The notes beneath the pieces are model-generated. The model made no database searches, was not told the DNA's origin, and saw only the letters and a list, made by a program, of their open reading frames with translations. Positions 23,544-32,796 of a stretch of DNA of 40,724 bases are shown here, one piece after another. A program made the translations under genes and the position numbers. This stretch comes from Bacillus sp. AFS006103 (lineage in GTDB: Bacteria; Bacillota; Bacilli; Bacillales; Cytobacillaceae): positions 1 to 40,724 of the forward strand of contig NTXX01000035.1 in assembly GCA_002559145.1 (NCBI GenBank). The letters are read 5' to 3'. Position 1 is the first letter of the stretch. The number at the start of each line of letters is the position of its first letter.

Positions 23544-24322
23544 ATAGATGCTCCCATAATTTGAATCATATGACCGACAGCTTCAAACATCTGTGCAAAC
23601 AAACGATGAAGCAACAGGAAAAAGCCTGGTAGCGCTAATAATAAAACAAGAAAATAGACACCAATTTTCACTGAAAAGCCGACGACCATCAGATTGATTT
23701 GCGGTGATGTTTTTCCAATGATGCCAAGCACTAAATCAACCAAAAATAACGTAAACACAATCGGTGACGCCAGTAAAAATGCTATTTCAAACGAGCTCTT
23801 AAAGGTTTCCAGTAAGAGCGTTGAGATGCTGCCATCGATTAAGGCAGGCACCATCGCGTCCACCGGAATCCATTGATAACTTTCAAGCACACCCTGGATA
23901 ATTAAATGGTGACCATCGAGCGATAAAAGAAACAGTGTCGCTAAGGCATTTTTAAACCTTCCCGATAAATTGGCGTTTGTTCCAGCCTGAGGGTCGAACA
24001 CTGCTCCCATCGCAAAACCACTTTGAAGATCAATCAAGGTTCCTGCTAATTGAATCGCATAAAAAAGAATAGAGGCGATGAAGCCCAGTGCTAATCCGAT
24101 CATTGCTTCCTTTATAATGAGGAGGATGAATCCGGCTGAAAAGGCGTGAATCTCAGCTTGCTCGGTTGAAATGGTGACAATAACCGCCAAGAAAAAAGAG
24201 AGTCCAATTTTAAAAGCTGCTGGAATGGATCTCGACATAAAAATCGGAACCGTCATAAAAAAACAAGTCAGCCGAACCATGATAAGTAGAAAAACAGGTA
24301 ATTCATTTAACCAGTCCATCAC
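23540..24322 (-). CDS. fliR: Flagellar export gate protein FliR
   Basis: A 260-residue membrane protein with about six hydrophobic segments, part of the FliPQR export gate. IQLAGTLIDLQSGFAMGAVF with FDPQAG is typical. The start is GTG at 24322 or the adjacent ATG at 24319; AGGGT lies 8 bases before the GTG. It follows fliQ by 6 bp and overlaps flhB by 4 bp, so the three are translationally linked. Confidence 0.94.
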   Translation of the reverse strand: MMDWLNELPVFLLIMVRLTCFFMTVPIFMSRSIPAAFKIGLSFFLAVIVTISTEQAEIHAFSAGFILLIIKEAMIGLALGFIASILFYAIQLAGTLIDLQSGFAMGAVFDPQAGTNANLSGRFKNALATLFLLSLDGHHLIIQGVLESYQWIPVDAMVPALIDGSISTLLLETFKSSFEIAFLLASPIVFTLFLVDLVLGIIGKTSPQINLMVVGFSVKIGVYFLVLLLALPGFFLLLHRLFAQMFEAVGHMIQIMGASI

Positions 24323-24328
24323 TGTAAG

Positions 24329-24598
24329 CTACCCTACAAACTGTGACAGATTGCCAAAGATTTGTTCCGTAAAGTTTAATAACTGCCTTAACATCCACGG
24401 TCCAAAAACTAATAAACCAATAAAAACGGCAATCATTTTTGGAACAAACACGAGTGTTTGCTCTTGGATTTGGGTAACCGCTTGAAAAATACTAATAATT
24501 AAGCCCACTGCTAAAGCAAGTATTAAAATAGGCGCAGCGACAAGACCTGTGACATAAACACTTTGCTTCGAAATTTCAATAACCATTTCCGGTGTCAT
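24329..24598 (-). CDS. fliQ: Flagellar export gate protein FliQ
   Basis: An 89-residue protein with two membrane helices (about 15-40 and 52-74), the size and layout of FliQ. MTPEMVIEISKQ and IISIFQAVTQIQEQTLVFVP are family-typical. It assembles with FliP and FliR into the export gate. AGAGGT precedes the ATG, and it lies between fliP and fliR as in most flagellar operons. Confidence 0.95.
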   Translation of the reverse strand: MTPEMVIEISKQSVYVTGLVAAPILILALAVGLIISIFQAVTQIQEQTLVFVPKMIAVFIGLLVFGPWMLRQLLNFTEQIFGNLSQFVG

Positions 24599-24615
24599 GA
24601 TCGTACCTCTCTTAT

Positions 24616-25371
24616 TTAAAAGCTGGTGAGTAAGGATTTAACAATTAAATGCCAGCCATCGACTAAAATAAATAACAATATTTTAAATGGCAAACTGATC
24701 AGAACGGGTGGCAGCATCATCATCCCCATGGCCATTAAAATGCTGGACACAATCATATCAATGATTAAAAAAGGGAGAAAAATCATAAATCCCATTTGAA
24801 AAGCCGTTTTTAGCTCACTGATTGAATAGGCTGGAACTAACACATGTAAGGGAATATCATCGATTGTTTCTGGCTTTTTCTGCTTCGAATAATCAAGAAA
24901 TAAATTTAAGTCTTTTTCCCTTGTGTGCTTGGCCATAAATTCTTTGATTGGCTTTGCAGCCGTATCAAGTGCTTGTTCCTGAGTCAATTTCCCATCCATA
25001 AACGGCTGGTAGGCCTCTTTGTTAATATCAGAAAAGACGGGGCCCATAATAAACAGCGTGAGGAACAGCGACAGACCAATGATGACCTGGTTAGGCGGCA
25101 TTTGCTGTGTGCCCAATGATGTCCGCACAAACGATAAGACAATCACAATTCTCGTAAACGAAGTCATCAGCAGCAAAATGGAAGGGGCCACAGAAAGAAT
25201 CGTTAAGAGAAGCATGATTTTGATGGATGTGGACACGCCTCCCGGCTCCGAACTACTCAAATTCACACCGGGTATGGTCGCATCAAAGGCGGCAAAACTA
25301 ACATCATGAAAGCTCAACATAAGAAAAGGTAATAGGATACATATTTTTTTTAGCAACTGAATCTCCGCCAT
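24616..25371 (-). CDS. fliP: Flagellar export gate protein FliP
   Basis: A 251-residue protein with a cleavable-looking N-terminal signal (about residues 1-27) and four membrane helices. TSFTRIVIVLSFVRTSLGTQ followed by QMPPNQVIIGLSLFLTLFIM is the FliP signature. It forms the core of the FliPQR export channel. ATG at 25371, 5 bp past the fliO stop, is preferred over codons inside fliO; a TTG at 25356 behind GGCGGAG is the main alternative. Confidence 0.93.
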   Translation of the reverse strand: MAEIQLLKKICILLPFLMLSFHDVSFAAFDATIPGVNLSSSEPGGVSTSIKIMLLLTILSVAPSILLLMTSFTRIVIVLSFVRTSLGTQQMPPNQVIIGLSLFLTLFIMGPVFSDINKEAYQPFMDGKLTQEQALDTAAKPIKEFMAKHTREKDLNLFLDYSKQKKPETIDDIPLHVLVPAYSISELKTAFQMGFMIFLPFLIIDMIVSSILMAMGMMMLPPVLISLPFKILLFILVDGWHLIVKSLLTSF

Positions 25372-25376
25372 CTTTG

Positions 25377-25973
25377 TTAGTCTTTTAACTTGTTGATTGG
25401 AAAACTGGTTGAATGAACCTGGTTCATTTGCGACAGAAAGGTTTGTTCCCAATCCTCTGTCTGTTTCTTTTTAAAAGGAAAAAGTTTAGGTATTTGCTTT
25501 TTTTCTGCTTCTACTACAAGTGATTGTAAAATCAAATCTTGTTCTTCTCCGGGTTCGATGGTCCGAAGCAGTTGAACATCATTGCCGACCCCTAAGATAT
25601 ACAGTGTTGTGCCAATCATCATTAATTGCAGGGAGCGATTCCCACCTAATGAATGGCCGCCCATCGTATAAATGGGACCCTGCGAAGTCATTTGCTTCGA
25701 CTTGGCTTTCAAAAATTTTAAACACAAGAGTAATAGAATGATAATCGCGGCAAACGAAAAAATAAATTTCAGAACTTCGGGTACAAGCGAACTATTTTCC
25801 CCGGCTGAAGGTGTTCCCTGGGTAGAAATCGTATTTTTTTGGCCTTTATCCGTTTGATAGGTATCATAAACGGTATTGCCCTCCTTAGCATAGGCCGCTT
25901 GATGATGTGAAAACGAAGAAAACAGTAAAAGGAAACCGAAAACTAAGGTGATTTTTAGATGGATATTCTTCAA
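25377..25973 (-). CDS. fliO: Flagellar assembly protein FliO/FliZ
   Basis: A 198-residue protein with an N-terminal signal segment, an extracytoplasmic stretch, one membrane helix (LKFIFSFAAIIILLLLCLKF, near residues 70-90) and a cytoplasmic tail containing SLGGNRSLQLMMIGTTLYIL, the FliO pattern. It aids FliP stability and gate assembly. TTG at 25973 is preferred because AGAGGTG lies 6 bases before it and overlaps the stop of the preceding FliN-like gene. The sequence is poorly conserved, as usual for this family; its place before fliP supports the call. Confidence 0.85.
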   Translation of the reverse strand: MKNIHLKITLVFGFLLLFSSFSHHQAAYAKEGNTVYDTYQTDKGQKNTISTQGTPSAGENSSLVPEVLKFIFSFAAIIILLLLCLKFLKAKSKQMTSQGPIYTMGGHSLGGNRSLQLMMIGTTLYILGVGNDVQLLRTIEPGEEQDLILQSLVVEAEKKQIPKLFPFKKKQTEDWEQTFLSQMNQVHSTSFPINKLKD

Positions 25974-25984
25974 TCTGCACACCT

Positions 25985-26326
25985 CTAGTCGTTCATTCTT
26001 TCTTCGCGTTCTTGCTTTGAAACGATATCCGTGATGCGAATCGCAAATTTTTCATCCACGACGACCACTTCCGCTTCGGCCACAGCTGATTCATTGATGA
26101 CCACATCCACATGCTCCCCAGCTAATTTATCGACGGATATAATCACACCTGGTTTAATTTTCAGAATGTCCCTGACCTTCATATTCGTTTTACCTAGTTC
26201 GACAATTAATTGGAGATTCACATCTTCAATGGAGTTTAATTCTTTACTAGAATTTGATGATTTAACTCCCTCTGATAACGGGGCAAATTGGACCGTTTGG
26301 ATTCTTTTTGACTGCTTATCATTCAT
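25985..26326 (-). CDS. Second FliN-like SpoA-domain protein
   Basis: A 113-residue protein whose C-terminal part (about 35-105) is a SpoA/FliN domain: NLQLIVELGKTNMKVRDILK, ISVDKLAGEHVDVVINESAV, VDEKFAIRITDIV. A second, longer FliN is encoded at 35975-36346. This copy lies between fliJ and fliO, where many Firmicutes have other small flagellar genes. It lacks the N-terminal [14 protein letters not shown] peptide of the other copy. It may form a FliN heteromer in the C-ring or bind FliH at the export apparatus, but its role is not known. Confidence 0.85.
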   Translation of the reverse strand: MNDKQSKRIQTVQFAPLSEGVKSSNSSKELNSIEDVNLQLIVELGKTNMKVRDILKIKPGVIISVDKLAGEHVDVVINESAVAEAEVVVVDEKFAIRITDIVSKQEREERMND

Positions 26327-26358
26327 GTTTAGTTCGCACTCTCTTTTTTGCCAGATTG

Positions 26359-26802
26359 TTAAATAGTTTTGTGAAAATAGCGGAGCACCGCCATTTCATC
26401 TAAGTGATTTTGTTCTTCTCTGTTTATTTTTTCGGTATATTCCTCTAAGGACTTTTCCCGCCAAGAACTCCAAATCTTTTCTTCCTGGTTTTTAGCCAAT
26501 AACAGATTATTTTTCAAGTGAAACTCTTGGGTAAGTTCGTTCACTTTTTTTCTAGCTCGATCAATTTGCTTATCTAAAAAATGGATATATTGCTCTCTTT
26601 CCTGGATGTCTGTCACTCTCAGAGAATTTCGCATCATCGTTTGGTAGTCTCGTACATAGCTGTCTTTTTTTTCAACTAATTCTAGTAATTGATGTTCCGC
26701 TGTTTCTTTTATTGTTTTAATGACATTCATTTCATGAAATGCCGATTCCGTTTCTTTTTCTTTCATCGTCAAGATTTTTTCAAACCGAAATTGAAAACTC
26801 AT
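26359..26802 (-). CDS. fliJ: Flagellar export chaperone FliJ
   Basis: A 147-residue, almost entirely alpha-helical, highly charged coiled-coil protein. MSFQFRFEKILTMKEKETES is a typical FliJ start. It links the FliI ATPase ring to FlhA and recycles chaperones. It starts by a 4-bp overlap with the fliI stop. Confidence 0.92.
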   Translation of the reverse strand: MSFQFRFEKILTMKEKETESAFHEMNVIKTIKETAEHQLLELVEKKDSYVRDYQTMMRNSLRVTDIQEREQYIHFLDKQIDRARKKVNELTQEFHLKNNLLLAKNQEEKIWSSWREKSLEEYTEKINREEQNHLDEMAVLRYFHKTI

Positions 26803-28127
26803 TTAACCATCTCCCCAAATTGTTCAATCATTGTTAGAATGGAATGCTCTAGTTGGGATGGTTCATTGACTCCTTGTTTTAAAAAGGTGTCGATCCAGCC
26901 CTTATATTTAATGGATAAATCAATTTCTGGGTTTGCCCCTTGTTTATAAGCACCAATTTTGATTAAGTCCTCTGCTTCTTGATAGACAGCCATGAACTGT
27001 TTGATCTTCTCCGCCGCCTGAATATGTTCCGATGCCGTAATATCTTTCATCACGCGGCTTACGCTATTTAAAATATTTATCGATGGGAAATGGCCTTGAT
27101 GGGCTAATTTCCGATCTAATACAATATGTCCATCCAAGATTCCTCTTACCGTATCAGCGATCGGTTCATTCATATCATCACCGTCAACTAAGACCGTATA
27201 AAAAGCGGTAATTTCACCCTTAGGCCCTGTCCCAGCTCTTTCTAACAGCTTTGGCAGCATGGCGAAAACAGAAGGAGTATACCCCTTTGTTGTTGGCGGT
27301 TCCCCGATTGCAAGGCCAATTTCTCTTTGCGCCATCGCGTAACGGGTAACGGAATCAATCATTAAATTGACACTCAAGCCTTGGTCTCTGAAAAATTCCG
27401 CAATCGTTGTGGCGATAATCGCCCCTTTAATCCTAACTAAGGCCGGCTGGTCACTAGTAGCCACGACAACGACAGACTTTTCCAACCCTTCTTTTCCTAA
27501 ATCTCTTTCGATAAAATCAAGTACTTCTCTGCCACGTTCTCCAATGAGGCCAATGACGTTAACATCCGCACTGGTGTTTCTTGCAATCATCCCTAGCAGC
27601 GTGCTTTTTCCAACACCACTCCCTGCGAATATTCCGACCCTTTGGCCTCTGCCAACTGTTAACAGCCCATCAATCGAGCGGACCCCCACATTCAAGGGCT
27701 GGTGAATTCTTGGCCGTTTTAAGGGATTAGGCGGATTGTTATTCGTAACTACTTCAACTAATCCAGAGGGGAGCGGGCTTTCATCCATTGGTTTGCCTAA
27801 ACCATCTAAAACCTTCCCAAGTAGATCCATTCCTACCTTAACGGTTAACGGTTTGCCCGTGGCAACCACCTCACAGCCTGGACCAATCGAAACAATTTCT
27901 CCTAATGGCATTAACAGCACTCGATTCCCTTTAAAGCCGACCACCTCTGCTTCTAATGGGGGCTCATTCGTAGCAGGATAGATTTGACAAACCTCGCCCA
28001 TCTTGACGTCAGGACCTTGTGATTCAATGGTAAGACCGATGACCTGGGTGACCTTTCCATTAATTTTGATCGGGTTAATCGTCTGTAGGGTATGTAAATA
28101 TTTATCAATCTCCAGCATTTTCTTCAT
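26799..28127 (-). CDS. fliI: Flagellar export ATPase FliI
   Basis: A 442-residue F1-beta-like ATPase that energises unfolding and export of flagellar proteins. Walker A is GIFAGSGVGKSTL and the Walker B region is VNLMIDSVTRYAMAQRE; IGLAIGEPPTTKGYTPSVFA is a family block. ATG at 28127 has AGGA 8 bases upstream. ATGs at 28136 and 28118 are alternatives. The gene overlaps the end of fliH and is coupled to fliJ. Confidence 0.95.
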   Translation of the reverse strand: MKKMLEIDKYLHTLQTINPIKINGKVTQVIGLTIESQGPDVKMGEVCQIYPATNEPPLEAEVVGFKGNRVLLMPLGEIVSIGPGCEVVATGKPLTVKVGMDLLGKVLDGLGKPMDESPLPSGLVEVVTNNNPPNPLKRPRIHQPLNVGVRSIDGLLTVGRGQRVGIFAGSGVGKSTLLGMIARNTSADVNVIGLIGERGREVLDFIERDLGKEGLEKSVVVVATSDQPALVRIKGAIIATTIAEFFRDQGLSVNLMIDSVTRYAMAQREIGLAIGEPPTTKGYTPSVFAMLPKLLERAGTGPKGEITAFYTVLVDGDDMNEPIADTVRGILDGHIVLDRKLAHQGHFPSINILNSVSRVMKDITASEHIQAAEKIKQFMAVYQEAEDLIKIGAYKQGANPEIDLSIKYKGWIDTFLKQGVNEPSQLEHSILTMIEQFGEMVK

Positions 28128-28890
28128 ACGAATCATCCTGTAATGTTTTCAGTAATGCCTGCTTTATTTCTTTCAGCTGTACATCCAATCGAGCGTCAAT
28201 ACTTCCATACGAAGTGCGAATGACACAGCCGCCTTTTTCAATTGAATGCTCCGGTAAAATTTTCACTTCGACCTGTCCCTCCAGCGATTCAAGTAATTGA
28301 TTGCGCTGATTTTGGACGAATGTAAAATCTTCCGGACTTACACAGATTGAAATCATCGAGCGTTCATTGGAATAGACGAGGTTTTGTTTAATCATCTCAA
28401 TCAATACTTCCGGTTTAGAATCAAGTTCCTTTTGAATAATTTTAGACGCAATTTGGATCGCTAAGTCGATGACAAATGGCTCAGATTCATGAATAATTTC
28501 TTTTTTCTCTTGATAAGCCTTAGTTAATAGTTCTTGAGACAACTGTATTTTAGAGGTGTATTCACTCTCTGCTTCCTGCTTCCCCTGTTCGAACCCCGCG
28601 CGAAAGCCCTGCTGTTTGATATCTTCAAGGTCTTGCATCACTTTCTCTTGCTGAATCCGTTTCCAGTTCTCAAGCTCGGATACTGCTTGTTCTTTTTCTA
28701 GTAGACTTTGCTCTTTTGCACTCTTCAGAATGGCAGCTGCTTGTTGTTCGGCACTTAATAGAAGTTCTTCAGCGGATTGACTTGACTGGATGCAATCAGT
28801 CGTATCATCATTTCCTCTTTTCTTTGACAATAACAACATAGCTTCGATGACAGGAGAGATCGTGGTAGACTTGAAAATCTTAGACGACAA
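28105..28890 (-). CDS. fliH: Flagellar export regulator FliH
   Basis: A 261-residue, charged, helical protein that binds and restrains FliI and docks it to the C-ring through FliN. It has a long Glu/Gln/Lys-rich coiled region (about 40-140, with FRAGFEQGKQEAESEY), then a globular end with IDLAIQIASKIIQKEL and GGCVIRTSYGSIDARLDVQL. TTG at 28890 is chosen as the start: GGAGGTGGAGAGG from the fliG end lies just before it. The ATG at 28914 lies deep inside fliG and has no site of its own. Confidence 0.9.
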   Translation of the reverse strand: MSSKIFKSTTISPVIEAMLLLSKKRGNDDTTDCIQSSQSAEELLLSAEQQAAAILKSAKEQSLLEKEQAVSELENWKRIQQEKVMQDLEDIKQQGFRAGFEQGKQEAESEYTSKIQLSQELLTKAYQEKKEIIHESEPFVIDLAIQIASKIIQKELDSKPEVLIEMIKQNLVYSNERSMISICVSPEDFTFVQNQRNQLLESLEGQVEVKILPEHSIEKGGCVIRTSYGSIDARLDVQLKEIKQALLKTLQDDSYEENAGD

Positions 28891-29881
28891 CGGCCTCTCC
28901 ACCTCTTCTCTCAATCAGAATCGAGCCTTCTTCTTCCAGCTTACGAACGATTCTTACAATCCGGCCTTGAGCTTCTTCTGCTTCTTTGAGTCGGACAGGC
29001 TTATCATATTTCCCTTGTTCTTCAAGTAATTCCGCCCGTCTTTTTGAGATATTTTTATAGATTACTTCTTTTAAATCTTCACTGGCAATTTTTAAAGCTA
29101 AATACAAGTCTTCACTGTCAACATCGCGGAGAATACGTTGAATGGAATAATGATCTAAGAAAGCAATATCTTCAAAGATAAACATCTTTCCTTTGATTTC
29201 CTCTGCCAAGTTTGGGCTTTGCTCCGATAAGGCTTCTAAGATATGTTTTTCTGTCCCGCGGTCAACGCTTGTTAAAATATTGACGATGTTATCAATTCCA
29301 TTGTTTACTGTATAATCATGTGACGAGGTGGTTGCCAGTTTTTCTTGCAGAACTTCTTCCACCTGTCGAATTACTTCTGGAGAAACGGTGTCCATGAGCG
29401 CAATCTTTGTGGCTATATCCGTTTGCTTTTCTGCTGGAAAAGAAGAAAGAATAGCCGATGATTTTTGCGAATCCAAATAAGATAAAACAAGCGCAATCGT
29501 TTGGGTATTTTCATATTGTAAAAGGTTTAAAATTTGAACGGGTTCGGCCCGATGAGCAAAGTAAAACGGCTTCTTTTGATTTTTCTCTGAAGAGCGATGG
29601 AGCATTTCCTTTGCCTTCTCTTCTCCAAATGATAAGGCAAGTAAATCCTTGGCAAAATGTTCGCCGCCTTTGGAAACGACGTTTTTATCCGTTGCCATCG
29701 TATAAAATTCATCTAAAACTTCTTCTTTTACACTTGAATCAATCCATTGAAGATTAGCAATCTCTTTTGTTAATAACTCCACTTCATCTTCTTTCAAATG
29801 TTTATAGACCGTAGATGAACCTTCTTTTCCTAAAGAAACCAAAAGGATCGCCACTTTTTGAAGTCCCGTTAACTTGCGCAT
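28880..29881 (-). CDS. fliG: Flagellar motor switch protein FliG
   Basis: A 333-residue C-ring protein that touches the stator and generates torque. The middle-domain EHPQ motif reads ENTQ here (YENTQTIALVLSYLDSQK). The C-terminal charged torque helix is kept in IQRILRDVDSEDLYLALKIA, and the end GGEAVVV is usual. The altered EHPQ could modify the contact with FliM, which is also unusual in this cluster. GGAGGGG precedes the ATG, one base past the fliF stop. Confidence 0.95.
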   Translation of the reverse strand: MRKLTGLQKVAILLVSLGKEGSSTVYKHLKEDEVELLTKEIANLQWIDSSVKEEVLDEFYTMATDKNVVSKGGEHFAKDLLALSFGEEKAKEMLHRSSEKNQKKPFYFAHRAEPVQILNLLQYENTQTIALVLSYLDSQKSSAILSSFPAEKQTDIATKIALMDTVSPEVIRQVEEVLQEKLATTSSHDYTVNNGIDNIVNILTSVDRGTEKHILEALSEQSPNLAEEIKGKMFIFEDIAFLDHYSIQRILRDVDSEDLYLALKIASEDLKEVIYKNISKRRAELLEEQGKYDKPVRLKEAEEAQGRIVRIVRKLEEEGSILIERRGGEAVVV

Positions 29882-29882
29882 A

Positions 29883-31514
29883 TTACCCCTCCTTATCTTC
29901 CTTTAACCAGTAGCGCAGCAGATCAACAAATTCTTCGGTATTTTTACCAGCTAATTGATTAATTTCATTTTGGACGGATTTCTTTTTATTAGCATCCTCT
30001 TCAAATTCGTTAATCTTTTTGGCTTCCAAGTATTCGGAAAAGGGATCAAGATCTTCATCCTTTTTCCGTTTCATCCATTTCATGAAAAGGAATCCAATTA
30101 TCAGTAAAGCCAATGCTGCTGCACCAATTAAGAGATAATTCCACAAGGATTGTTTTTCTATCCCCGTTTCTTTTGGGGTAACTACATCCGTTTTTCCTGT
30201 AAATTCTCTTGGGAAGATTGTAATTCGATTATTTAAATCTGATGCTGTTTTTGTATTGTTAGTATCAATTGCCGTACGCACCACATTCGAGATGATGCTT
30301 CGAATATTATCCTGAGTTGCCTGTGTTAACGAATAAGGATTTTTCGGATTGGGAGGTTCGACACCGACATTGATGGTTAAATCTTCAATTGTATAAGGAC
30401 TCTGGATGATTTCTTTTGTAATCCGATTGAACTCGTAGTTTACTTTTTTCTGGGTTTCCTGATACTTATTATTTCCGGCATCGCCGCTGCCGGCGTAAGC
30501 CGGAACATCACCCGTACCTGTCCCATTTACCCCGCCAGCAGCGGATGCTCCCGTACCATTATAAGTTTTGGATATCTCTTCCACACTAACTGCGATTCCT
30601 TGCTCAGTTCCGTCTTTAGGGTCCTTTGTAATTGGTTCCACAAGACTTTGCTGGGTTTTTACCTTATCAAAATTCAACTTAGCAAACGTCTGAACGTATA
30701 CTTTATCCTGTCCTAACATCGTACCGAGCATCTGTTGTATACTGCGCTGAATATCGGCCTCTACTTTTTGTTTAATTTTTCTTTGATTTTCATAGTCGCC
30801 TACCCCCACAAAAGAGGAATCACTACCCGAATCATCTAGTGTTAAAAGTTGACCGTATTGGTTGGAAATTACAATATTCTCTTGTGGTAAATTTGGAATA
30901 CTCTTTGAGGCTAAGAAGTAGAGTGATTTAATTTGCCCTTGTTCTAATTCTGTGCCTGGTTCTAGGTCAACAATGATGGAGGCGCTGGCTTTATCTTCAT
31001 TCTCCGAACGAATAAAGACACTATCCTTTGGCATTGTAATCATTACTTCGGCGCTCTTAACACCGCTAATTTTTGTCATCAAATTAGCTAATTGCTTTTG
31101 AATCGTTTCTCGTTCGATTACGTCTAATTCCTGTTCCGTTACACCGAACTTCAAATTTTGAGTTTGTTCGGAGAAACTAATCGGGCCGCTTTTCGGCAGT
31201 CCTTCTGAAGCTAAATTAACGATAAGGTCTGGAACATTCTCTTTCGGGACAAGGATTTGTGTGCCATTATTGGCAATCTTATAATCAGTGAATCCTTGTT
31301 TTTCTAGAACAGCCTTAATCTCACCGATTTCCTTTTGAGTTAAGTTATTTGAGTATAGAGGTACATAACTGGTCTTTAACAAAAAGAAAAAAATAAAGCA
31401 AAATATGGCTATTAACGTAATAAAGGTACCAATATAGAAGGATTTATTTTTCTTGCTAGTATTTTTCCAAAACTGTCCTAATTTTTCTTTTACATCAACT
31501 AATTTCACTTTCAT
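29883..31514 (-). CDS. fliF: Flagellar MS-ring protein FliF
   Basis: A 543-residue protein with two membrane helices (about 25-46 and 450-468) flanking a large periplasmic-side ring-building region. YVPLYSNNLTQKEIGEIKAV, PENVP-like segments, and a Gly-rich insert (GTGASAAGGVNGTGTGDVPA) are visible. It forms the base on which the C-ring and export gate assemble. The C-terminal end (EEFVDLLRYWLKED) should bind FliG, whose gene follows directly. Confidence 0.95.
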   Translation of the reverse strand: MKVKLVDVKEKLGQFWKNTSKKNKSFYIGTFITLIAIFCFIFFFLLKTSYVPLYSNNLTQKEIGEIKAVLEKQGFTDYKIANNGTQILVPKENVPDLIVNLASEGLPKSGPISFSEQTQNLKFGVTEQELDVIERETIQKQLANLMTKISGVKSAEVMITMPKDSVFIRSENEDKASASIIVDLEPGTELEQGQIKSLYFLASKSIPNLPQENIVISNQYGQLLTLDDSGSDSSFVGVGDYENQRKIKQKVEADIQRSIQQMLGTMLGQDKVYVQTFAKLNFDKVKTQQSLVEPITKDPKDGTEQGIAVSVEEISKTYNGTGASAAGGVNGTGTGDVPAYAGSGDAGNNKYQETQKKVNYEFNRITKEIIQSPYTIEDLTINVGVEPPNPKNPYSLTQATQDNIRSIISNVVRTAIDTNNTKTASDLNNRITIFPREFTGKTDVVTPKETGIEKQSLWNYLLIGAAALALLIIGFLFMKWMKRKKDEDLDPFSEYLEAKKINEFEEDANKKKSVQNEINQLAGKNTEEFVDLLRYWLKEDKEG

Positions 31515-31551
31515 TGGTCACCCGCCGTTCTTGTCAAAACTAAGCAGCTCA

Positions 31552-31851
31552 TTATACTTGCATTCTCATAATTTCTTGATACGATTCCACCACTTTATCT
31601 CTTACTTGAGTGGTTAACTGCAAAGCAATTTGAGCCTTTTGTGCAGCAATGGTTACATCATGAATATTCTTGATTTCGCCCGTCGCAATTTTTTCTGACA
31701 TATTCTCGGATTGGATAATGGTTTCGTTTGCACTCTTTAGTGCCTCACCTAAAGCTTGTGAAAAGGATGTTTTAGAAGGTGAAGCAGCATTCACAGGTTG
31801 ATTCTTTTCGATAAAAAGTGATGGGTTTATCATCAATTGATCTATTTTCAT
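31552..31851 (-). CDS. fliE: Flagellar hook-basal body protein FliE
   Basis: A 99-residue rod/MS-ring adaptor with the family pattern FSQALGEALKSANETI and IHDVTIAAQKAQIALQLTTQ, ending in SYQEIMRMQV. TAAGGAGT precedes the ATG. It lies between flgC and fliF, as in B. subtilis. Confidence 0.95.
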   Translation of the reverse strand: MKIDQLMINPSLFIEKNQPVNAASPSKTSFSQALGEALKSANETIIQSENMSEKIATGEIKNIHDVTIAAQKAQIALQLTTQVRDKVVESYQEIMRMQV

Positions 31852-31863
31852 TATTTAAACTCC

Positions 31864-32304
31864 TTATCTACCAATATCTAAAGCTTTTAACGAAATCGTT
31901 TTTCCAACATTAAATGCAGTAACATTGGCTTCATATGCTCTTGAGGCACTCATTAGGTCAACCATCTCTTTGGTGATATCCACGTTAGGCATCATGACAT
32001 AGCCATCCTTGTTTGCATCTGGATGGGCAGGGTCATAAACAGGTTGGAAAGGAGTCTGGTCTTCGGTAATTCTTGTCACCTTGACACCATTCGCCCCCAC
32101 TTCATTTTTTAAAAATTGACTAAACGGTGCGGTCCCACTCGGTTCGACCTCTACCATTTTCCTTCGATACGGAATCCATTCCCCATTCACCAATTTCCCT
32201 CTAGTGGTTGTAGCATTGGCAATATTGGAAGAAATAATATCCATTTTCATACGCCCCGCTGTTAATGCGGAAGAACTAATGTTTAAAGGTTGAAACATTG
32301 ACAT
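31864..32304 (-). CDS. flgC: Flagellar rod protein FlgC
   Basis: A 146-residue proximal rod protein. The N-terminal SSSALTAGRMKMDIISSNIA (the ANA..R family pattern) and the C-terminal VDLMSASRAYEANVTAFNVG are the conserved helices of rod/hook proteins. AGGG lies 8 bases before the ATG, and it follows flgB by 9 bp. Confidence 0.95.
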   Translation of the reverse strand: MSMFQPLNISSSALTAGRMKMDIISSNIANATTTRGKLVNGEWIPYRRKMVEVEPSGTAPFSQFLKNEVGANGVKVTRITEDQTPFQPVYDPAHPDANKDGYVMMPNVDITKEMVDLMSASRAYEANVTAFNVGKTISLKALDIGR

Positions 32305-32313
32305 ATTTTATCC

Positions 32314-32694
32314 CTACCTTGACCTTATGGCTGTTTTTAATAAATTAAATTCTTCGCCTAGCTGATAGCTTAATGTCTGATACCAAATCGAATTTTTCGT
32401 TAAATTAGTCATTTCTTGATCTACATCTACGCCGTTCCCATTATTTTGCATCACCACAGGCTGCTCGGTGATATAGGGTCTGGCTGCTGAATTGCCGATG
32501 GGAATATGCTTGGAGTTCGTCAACTTTCCCACAAAAGAAGAGTTTGCTAGTTCATCCTTCAATAGTTCCTCAAAAACTACTTTTTGCGGTTTATAATTTG
32601 GGGTATCCACATTAGCCAGATTATTAGAAATGGCATTGTGCCTTAACACAGAAGCATCTAAAGCCTGATTTAGAACCGATATATTCTGTAGCAT
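32314..32694 (-). CDS. flgB: Flagellar rod protein FlgB
   Basis: A 126-residue rod protein, MLQNISVLNQALDASVLRHN followed by AISNNLANVDTPNYKPQ. ATG at 32694 has GAGAGGAG upstream. The open frame continues to 32820, but that part overlaps the c-di-GMP riboswitch and its terminator, so it is leader RNA rather than coding sequence. It is the first gene of an 18-gene operon that ends with sigD. Confidence 0.95.
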   Translation of the reverse strand: MLQNISVLNQALDASVLRHNAISNNLANVDTPNYKPQKVVFEELLKDELANSSFVGKLTNSKHIPIGNSAARPYITEQPVVMQNNGNGVDVDQEMTNLTKNSIWYQTLSYQLGEEFNLLKTAIRSR

Positions 32695-32744
32695 TTTTAA
32701 TCTCCTCTCTCTAATTATTGGCAAATAAACCCAATTTTTTTGCG

Positions 32745-32774
32745 AAAAAAAAGTACTACTCCGAAGAATAGTAC
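32745..32774 (-). terminator. Riboswitch expression-platform terminator before flgB
   Basis: On the - strand GTACTATTC, a UUCG loop and GAGTAGTAC form a 9-bp stem (one G-U) followed by eight T. It lies between the riboswitch aptamer and the flgB ribosome site. Its left arm contains part of TCTTCGG, which can instead pair with CCGAAGA right behind the aptamer. Confidence 0.92.
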
Positions 32775-32796
32775 ATAGTAAATAAACTATATCTCT

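Noticed and set aside
25372..25452. Longer FliP start inside fliO
   Set aside because: It would add 27 polar residues before the signal segment; the ATG at 25371 directly after the fliO stop fits the family.
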